Source of the DNA: Nelumbo lutea
Taxonomy: Eukaryota > Streptophyta > Magnoliopsida > Proteales > Nelumbonaceae
Reading direction: 5' to 3'
NCBI GenBank assembly: GCA_022828595.1
Contig: JAKGHH010000008.1
Span: forward strand, 6,251,728 to 6,315,727
DNA: 64,000 nt
Each line of letters starts with the position of its first letter. The first letter of the stretch is position 1. Under the pieces are notes generated by a model. That model had not been told where the DNA came from. It saw only the letters and a list, made by a program, of their open reading frames with translations, and did not search any database. The position numbers were made by a program, and so were the translations under genes. Shown here piece after piece: positions 56,842 through 64,000 of the stretch.

Positions 56842-59482
56842 TTAAGTTAATTAGCAAAAAAGCATAAGGTTCAAGTTAGATTCAACTTAAAAATATTCAT
56901 CCAAATTCGACTCAACTCAAAGATTTATATTTTCAAATTCCATTTGGCTCGAATTCGACAATAGGCAAAAATTCATAAAAAAAATTTAAAATTATGTTTA
57001 ACATATGTATAAATTCAAGTAGGTCCACGATCTCCACAACCTAGCTTTATACTATTTAAGTTCAGTTTGATTAATAATCGATATAATATATTGGACTCAA
57101 AATCAACTAAAATGGTTCATGAATAATTTGATTTGTGTTCATCCCTAATAAAAAAAGATAATACCATTTCTATAATAATCAACCACACCACAATCATTCA
57201 TGACTATGAATTGGAAATTTTGGATCCGTACCACGTTTGTGAGGTCCAATGAAAGTTCAGAAAAGATGAGCCGGACTCAGATCCAAGGTTTAGACTGTGG
57301 ATCCAATTTAGGCCGTGGTGTTGGTGTGAGCTCTGGACCCTGGAGTCTGGAGTAAGCGTCGATATCGATATAATTGCCTAACAATTAGAATACTAATAAA
57401 ACAGCTTCAAAAGGAAAAAGAAAGAAAACCAACCAAGGAATCCGCTGAAAAGCCAAGGAATCAAAGCATTGATGGGTCCAACTCCAACACCATAACACAA
57501 CAAAATCAGATTTGTCGGGAAGGACAAACCTTCTTGATTTTTTTAATTGGTCAATGTCATAAAAATTTCAGCTTCGGCCTTCTAGTGGTAAATCCCTTTT
57601 TACAACCCAGCCCAGTTCACATGTAATTGAATACAATAAGCCCATTAGCCCAGCACTACTTTTGTTTTTTTACAGCCCAATTACTTAAATACTCTAATCC
57701 GTTGAATCAAAGAAAGAGAAAATAATACTAGATTAACCCAACTTGAATATACATGCAGAGAGCTCCCTCGCAGTGATTGAATGGAAGAAAAAGAAAATCA
57801 AAGCTGTAAAATCGAATAAATTAAACAGGAATAAAAGGAAATGTAAAACCTAAGGCTCAATTTGAATAGAGTATAAATATAAATACATACAATAAAAGGT
57901 TTTATACTCTACATAATATTTGTATTTGTATTGCTTCCACACTGGGCCTTTGGGTAACAATCATCCTTTAAATAAAGATTAGGGTTATGTCTACAAGCAA
58001 TCTGAGACGGAGCATGTGTGCAATGTGTGTTTTAAATTGAAACTGTGTTTGGTAAACTGGACAAAAGCGTGGGGTCTTTATCAAGCATCTTTACCAAAAT
58101 CTTATTCCTGTTAATTTGGTGCCTTGTTTGTTGTCGTTGCCACTTTTGTTTGCTCAAATTACCTTCTGTGTTTTTTTTGGTTCGTTTTCCAAATTAATTA
58201 AAATGCCATTCGACGCAATTCTTGCATCATATATCCATCACTTCCAAGTTCCAACCCCTCCCAACTCTGAAACATAATTTTAATTAAAACGGAACAAATG
58301 GAGGGACATTTTTGGTCATCCACCAATTTTTTTGGTCTCAAAGACTCCCAACTCGAAGCAAAGGATAGTTAGTGGAGACGCCGTGAGAGTTGCAAACTCC
58401 ACTCCAGAGCTCACCGACATGCAGCATTAATTCTCAACTCTGAAGTCTGAATCTCCTCCACCCAAGAAATGCTGTCATCTCGGTCGACCCGAAATAAAAT
58501 GTCGGGTCTGGGGAGATCCAGGAATTTTTTTTTATAAGGAGGCAAAAACCTAAAATAGATTGGGGAACCATAGGGAATGGGGATGGAAGATGAGAGGGGA
58601 AAAATATAATAAGTGGGGATTTCTGGGTTATAGGGGTAAGGGGGCCCATGAGCCATGACTCCCACTTGGGTCTCCTGGGTCCAGACCTCCAGTCCAAATA
58701 TAGTGGTACCCGAATACTTGGTGATAATGGGTTGGGTCCATTACGGATGCACGCACGTGCCCTGTGATTCCCCGAAAGATAATGACTAAAAGGGTGTGTC
58801 GGTGAGATATTGTTTATGCATCACGTGGCAGAAGAATCACAATAAAGTAAGAAGAGTTTTGACTTAAAGTGGTACATACGTGGCACCGACACGTAGATGG
58901 AGTTGGTGACACATCTTGTTCTGAGACTGGGAGGTGGTCTCTCTCAAAGTTAATTGCAATCACGCATGCATGGCCTACGTTAATAAGTTACCACAAACAT
59001 GGTCCCTCTTTGTAAACCAACTGAAACTTCTATTAATTATATTGCTTTGTCTTTTATTACTTTTTTCTTGAAAGGCGTTTGTTTTTATTTCTCCATCTCC
59101 ATCTCTCCTCCCCTTGAAACTAATTTATTGGTTTTTCCTATTGGATGGTGACTGCAAATGGAATTGGTTGAGTTACTATATCGGTATTGCTGATTTCTCA
59201 TCGATTCAATTCCAAACAAAGCCTAAGCCCATGCCAGTTACTTGGGATGGGTTCCACTAAAACTCGGATTCACTCCTAACAATATTGTGCTCACACCGTC
59301 TTCACTGCCACTTGTAATTATAAATACAGAAATATTTTAATACTGTCACTTGTAATTATGCATCGAGCTATTCTCCATAAATAAAAATATATAAATACAG
59401 AAATATTTTAATACACGGTCGTAAATGACAGTAATAACGATATAAACACGGTTTTGTGAAGATTGAATTCAATCTCGTTTCT
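56842..59482. other. intergenic DNA
   Basis: No gene supported. It contains a short MITE at 57852-57950 and a run of direct phrases TACAGAAATATTTTAATAC at 59335-59415. The open minus frames at 58411-58697 have no domain. Confidence 0.5.
57852..57950. mobile_element. short MITE, GGCTCAATTTG family
   Basis: TAAGGCTCAATTTGAATAGAG with TATAAATACATAC faces ATATTTGTATTTGTATTGC...CACACTGGGCC, like the copies at 22847, 23811 and 29254. Confidence 0.5.
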
Positions 59483-59485
59483 TTA

Positions 59486-59594
59486 GATTATGTTTGGTTT
59501 AAAGGAAAAAGTAGGTAATAAAGGGAAATCTATATAATATTTGTAAAACTTTACCTTTTTTTTCCTTATTTTTTCCTTCAAACCAACCATAACC
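59486..59594. mobile_element. Tourist-like MITE B, copy 2
   Basis: GATTATGTTTGGTTTAAAGG-AAAA faces TTTTCCTTCAAACCAACCAT-AACC. TTA at 59483-59485 and 59595-59597 is the target duplication. Confidence 0.75.
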
Positions 59595-60059
59595 TTACTG
59601 ATTATGTAAAACATGAATTCAATGGAAAGAGGTCATATGAATCCGTTCGAGAAGATGGTTATGTAAAAATGAGTTCATTAATTTCACTTGGAAAGTAATT
59701 ATTAGGGTATGTTGTATTGTTCAACAAAGCAGATGCATCCCTAGTGCCTATTCAATAATTCATTTCAGGCTTAGAGTGTGTCTTTGAAAATATAAAAATT
59801 AAAAACAACCTAGATAACTAGGTACAGTACAATAACCCATGTACCAACCTAGGGATTGCTTTTTTTTTTTTTTTTCTTTTTGTCTAACAGGAGAAGAGAG
59901 GGTCCCTTTTACTTTGTCAAAAAAAAAAAAAGAAAAGAATAGGATGAGCCCTAATCACTCTCTTTCTCATGTCCAAATAAATATGGTTTGTGATAAGAAC
60001 TTCAAAAGGTTGAATTTATCTTCACCGACACTAAATTAACAGTAATTAGTACGTAACTG

Positions 60060-60328
60060 AAAAGAATTAACTTTATGGGAATAGGTCCCAAATCAGAATC
60101 GAGATGGTTTATTTCTATTCCAACTGTTTGGTTGCATGAAATTAGAATTCCATTCTCTTGGTTAAATGGCACTCTTCCATTTGAGGGAATGATCATTCCC
60201 TCACCTTCCCTTAGAATGAAATCTTATTTCTATCCATTCCAATTTCTATCTGAATCAAATAGATTATAAGAATATATCATTCTAAATCTAATTTCGAAAG
60301 ATTTCGATTTCCAATTGTGAACCAAACG
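60060..60328. mobile_element. Tourist-like element, GGATCCGTTTGGTTC terminus
   Basis: Right end TCCAATTGTGAACCAAACGGATCC is the reverse complement of the terminus at 9478. The interior has GGAATAGGTCCC and CATTCCAATTTC words. The left end is not clear. Confidence 0.4.
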
Positions 60329-61800
60329 GATCCTCAACTGTATTTGTTTGAATGTCAATCAATCTATGTAAACGAGATTATCCTACTAGTTTGCACATGG
60401 AGTCTTCTAGATGTAGCAGTTTTGAATCGAGTGCCACTGACACAATGAAAAACTGAAAAGGCGACACAAATTAACTAGCGTTTGAAGATATAATAGAATA
60501 GGAGTTTGCCCCAAAGAAGTGCAATCCCATAATCACAATTCATATCCTAGTGTTTCATCATTTTGCAATTTATTGCCTCTAAGACATCTAAAAAAATAAA
60601 TAATAAATATATACATTTTTTCTATAGATAATGAAGCAAAAGGGGGGAATGGAGTGCCTAATAATCCCTTTTGTGATTTTATGAAAACTTTAGCCAAAGG
60701 GTGGAGTCATGAGGCTAAAGATAAAGAGCGGTAGGAAATTAGTATTGAATGATATATGTTAATTTGTTGTGCCCACCTGAGAAATCGGGATGCATTGCTT
60801 TCAGTACTACTTTTTTGTACTTGCTATTTCGATTTGTAGACAGTATTATGTCAAATTTAAGAAGATAAAATGTGAAAATTTGTTCCGAGTAAATTTAACT
60901 GGAAAAGTAAAAAATTATTCTGAATAAAGAACAACACAAGATTGTATATGTAAGGCAGTAAAAACTTGTCATAGTGCAAAGTGGGTTGATTTTGTTTCCT
61001 ATGAATTTTTTTCAAGCTGAGCTAATGAGAGGTGTTATAGCTGATGATGTCAATAGGGTCTACAGTTGATCCAAACACCACAAACAAGTCACAATGGATG
61101 AAGCTAATATGCCTGTGACAGTGGAGCTTTCTTAATGGAAGTCCTTGCACACTTACTGCCCATGAAACTATCACAAGATCGTTCAAATAATTTGAGCACT
61201 AGGCCAGTAGAATATTCTTTGTGTTTGGTTTTTGGGCCAACAATATAATAGCATCTACCTATTGTCAGAAGCTCATCTTAGTGACCTCACTTTTTCCACA
61301 CAGAGACAGACAGACATCGAGAGAGAGAGAGAGGTTCATGCAGTTGGAAAGCACTTCAGCATTAGCAATTCTACTAAACGGCTAATTGAACGGAGAGATA
61401 ACAAACTTACAAACCATCTTGTAGAGGTTTTGTACTCCGAATTATTCTACTTGTACGTATATATATATATATGTATATTAAAATTGGTCCTGTCATGTTA
61501 GAAGCTCTTTCCTTGCTTCAAACCCCCTTTTCTAATTTTGTGTTTTTTTGAATTTTTTATTTTTTTAATTTCACATAATTACCCATTGAATCATTAAGGA
61601 AATCATATATGTTTAACTATTTATAACAACTATAAAGAAAGATGGATTTGATTTTCTAATGTTTAACCAAGTGGCACCATTTTCTCCCACTATTCCTATT
61701 TATCTCCTAAACTATCTCTAATTCCTATTTATCCTCTCCCCCACTTTTTATCTACATCTATCTAAAAAAGTTTCAATTAAAAAATTCAGAACTCTTTAAA
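60329..61800. other. intergenic DNA
   Basis: No gene called. A minus-strand frame at about 61020-61190 reads LRKLHCHRHISFIHCDLFVV and FGSTVDPIDIISYN without stops, but I cannot assign it. A (GA)n run is at 61317-61334. Confidence 0.45.
61317..61334. repeat. (GA)n microsatellite
   Basis: Nine uninterrupted GA units. Confidence 0.9.
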
Positions 61801-61809
61801 TGTTATATC

Positions 61810-62965
61810 AAAATTATTTACTAAATTTAAAATATTTATTCAAAACACAAAAAAATTAATAGAATTAATAATATTCATATTATTAATAATCCAATATTTT
61901 TACAAAATTCATCATGAAATTATGTAGTAACAATATAAATTGTAATTTTATGAATTATTCAATTTAAATGTTATTCAAATAATAAAAAATTTAACATTAA
62001 AAAGTAAAACATTATTTAAATATTTCAATAACTAAAAATCTTAAATAAAAACATCAAAAATAGCTAAATAATATAACAAAATAATTAATATTTCGTAATA
62101 ACATTAAAATAAAGAAAATTTTTAAATATTTTACATATTATTAAAATATTTAAATAACAAAATATTTAACATGACAAATTTTTAAATAGTTAAATAACGA
62201 AATTATGGAATAAATTTAAAAAAAAATCCTAAAAGTAGAAAAATAATCATAATATAATTCATAATATTCATATTAATAATAATTTAATATTTTACAAAAT
62301 TAATAAAGAATTATGTAATAATAGTACAATTGTAATTTTATGGAATATTAAATTCAATAAACAATTAATATTTTAAGAATTTAAATAAGTAAATAATATT
62401 GTAAATAACTAATTTCACTTATATTAATTAATAATTACAGAAAATAACTATCAACAAAATTATATTTATTATTAATAATTTTACAATAATAGTGTATATT
62501 TATTATTTATTTATATTTACTATAATTAATATGTATTTTATTTTTAGTAATTACCTATTTTTTATATAAATATGCTTTAAGTAATTATTTATAAATGTAT
62601 TTTTATTTTTGTTATTTAAATGAAAATTATTAATAATTTTTGGAGATTAAACAGCTATTATTTAATTTATCATATTTATTGTATTTTTGTTATAAATTTA
62701 TTTTTAGTAATTATATATTGTTTATAATTTATAGATTAATACTTATTAGAGATTAAACTATTATTTGAGATTACACTATTTATTTACTAATTTAGTATAT
62801 TTTCAGTATTTATTATATTTTTGTAATTATTGTATTTTTATTATATATCTATTATATTTTCATTATAAACTTATTTTCAATGATTGTGTACATTTGTTAT
62901 AAATTTTTAATAATTATTGGAGATTAAACTATTGGTATTTATTAAAGATTAGACTATAAATTTAG
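61810..62965. other. extremely AT-rich kilobase
   Basis: About 1.15 kb made almost only of A and T, with recurring ATTAATAAT, TTTAAATAATTAAATAA and TTATTTTTAGTAATTA words. The left half is A-rich and the right half T-rich with similar word sets (ATAGTAATTATT / TTAGTAATTATA), suggesting a decayed inverted repeat. No gene is possible here. Confidence 0.75.
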
Positions 62966-63400
62966 TTGAAATTAGGTGTGTTCAATGATTGGTTCAATTC
63001 AGTTGCAGGCTGTTTCGTCAACCAAATCGATTTGGTCAAGTCTGTAATTTGTCACTCGAAACCGATTGACCATTAGCGAAAACCCACCAACTTGGGTTGT
63101 ATCAATTTGGGTTTATATTTGGTTTAGTTTGTTTGTTCAAAAAGTTTAAACTTAAAAAGTTAACTTTAAATTTCATAAATTACAATGATATTATTAAAAA
63201 ATAAACATATGATATGAAATATTTTAGACTAACAAATATGGGAATTTTCCTATTTTCCTGTATTAAAAATTATATTTAAAATATATATTTATTAAACCAA
63301 AGCTGATCTAAAATACTAAAAACTGACAAACTCAAGTTGAGTTTGATCAGATTGTTTATTAAAAAAATTCAAATATAAAACAAATATATACTTTTATGCA
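62966..63400. repeat. degenerate low-complexity element
   Basis: TTAGGTGTGTTCAATGATTGG followed by AACCAAATCGATTTGGTC and GGTTTAGTTTG words resembles one end of a TAGGGGTG-type element. A matching right end was not found. Confidence 0.3.
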
Positions 63401-63904
63401 TTTCTATCGTTTAGCTTTCATTTAACAAAGTACGGTCCCCGTCACCATGCCTCTCCTTCCTCCATTATCCCCACCCCTGCATTCTCTTTGACTTTCTCTT
63501 CTCCCCTTTCCACCACTCCCATTAAGCTAGGTCACCCAACTACCAAAAAAAATTTCTATAATCTCTCCTAAGGTACCTCATTTAAACCAATAGGAAAGTA
63601 TCATGTTACCCCACTCCCTAATAAATTCCTAAAATGCATCCCCCAAATCTATATCCAGTCTCACTCATTTAAAATATTCATATTAATTAATAAATAGTTA
63701 AATACGGTTAATATTTAATCCCACACATATTCAATGGGTATTAAATAGTGTTATTACCAAAAGTTAATAAATATGGTTAGTAAATTACTAAAAATTAAAT
63801 ATTCTTATTAGTATGGTTAGTAAATTACCAAAAATTAATAAATGTTGTTATTAATTAACTCATTAAATAGAATTTTATAGTAAATTACCTCCATCAACGC
63901 TTCC

Positions 63905-63952
63905 TTCTTCTTCTTCTTCTTCTTCTTCTTCTTCTCTCTCTCTCTCTCTCTT
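63905..63952. repeat. (CTT)n(CT)n pyrimidine tract
   Basis: About ten CTT units followed by nine CT units, then TTTTCTCAGCTTTAACCGG. Such compound tracts are frequent in plant 5' leaders, so a plus-strand gene may begin just beyond the window. Confidence 0.9.
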
Positions 63953-64000
63953 TTCTCAGCTTTAACCGGCCACCTCATTCCCAAAGTCTTATACTCCCCT

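Overview
This is nuclear DNA from a flowering plant, probably a woody dicot or early-diverging angiosperm; the species cannot be named from the sequence. Gene density is low, introns are AT-rich with GT..AG ends, and the five confident genes are all plant families. Nearly everything between them is transposon debris, mostly miniature inverted-repeat elements (MITEs), many nested. I saw no organellar, bacterial or viral DNA, no tRNA or rRNA gene, and no CRISPR array.

Layout. 0-3 kb: intergenic. 3.26-3.86 kb (+): intronless PYL2-type abscisic-acid receptor with a TATA box and two overlapping upstream ORFs. 4-14 kb: repeats, including a hAT-type element inside a Tourist-like MITE (7.2-8.2 kb) and a 317-bp tandem duplication (12.66-13.29 kb). 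14.0-14.5 kb (+): broken DUF868 gene. 16.3-22.35 kb (+): ATH1-type BELL homeodomain gene, four coding exons preceded by a probable long, intron-containing, uORF-rich leader. 22.8-27.7 kb: MITEs, a tRNA-derived SINE and a LINE fragment. 27.87-28.75 kb (+): intronless cytosolic-type serine acetyltransferase. 29-38.9 kb: minisatellites, a LINE remnant interrupted by a hAT-type element, two abutting Tourist MITEs, another hAT-type element and a hairpin with 168-bp arms. 38.92-40.59 kb (-): four-exon HAD phosphatase of the thiamine-phosphate-phosphatase-like/PHOSPHO1 group. 40.8-46.2 kb: intergenic. 46.4 kb (+): possible 63-aa protein with a duplicated motif. 46.8-47.8 kb (+): wrecked ARF10/16-type auxin response factor. 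48.54-52.75 kb (-): eleven-exon NDR/NDL gene. 53-64 kb: repeats, a likely solo LTR (56.26-56.84 kb), a very AT-rich kilobase, and a CTT/CT tract at the right edge that may belong to a gene outside the window.

The genes do not form a pathway; they are independent plant loci (ABA perception, meristem transcription control, cysteine synthesis, phosphatase, G-protein/auxin-linked signalling).

The most interesting structure is not a gene. It is a set of elements with TAGGGGTG...CACCCCTA ends and 8-bp flanking direct repeats (hAT features) whose interiors are unrelated in sequence but alike in style: dense degenerate short repeats. Three of four sit inside other mobile elements, which shows they moved. 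I found no clear candidate for a new multi-gene system.
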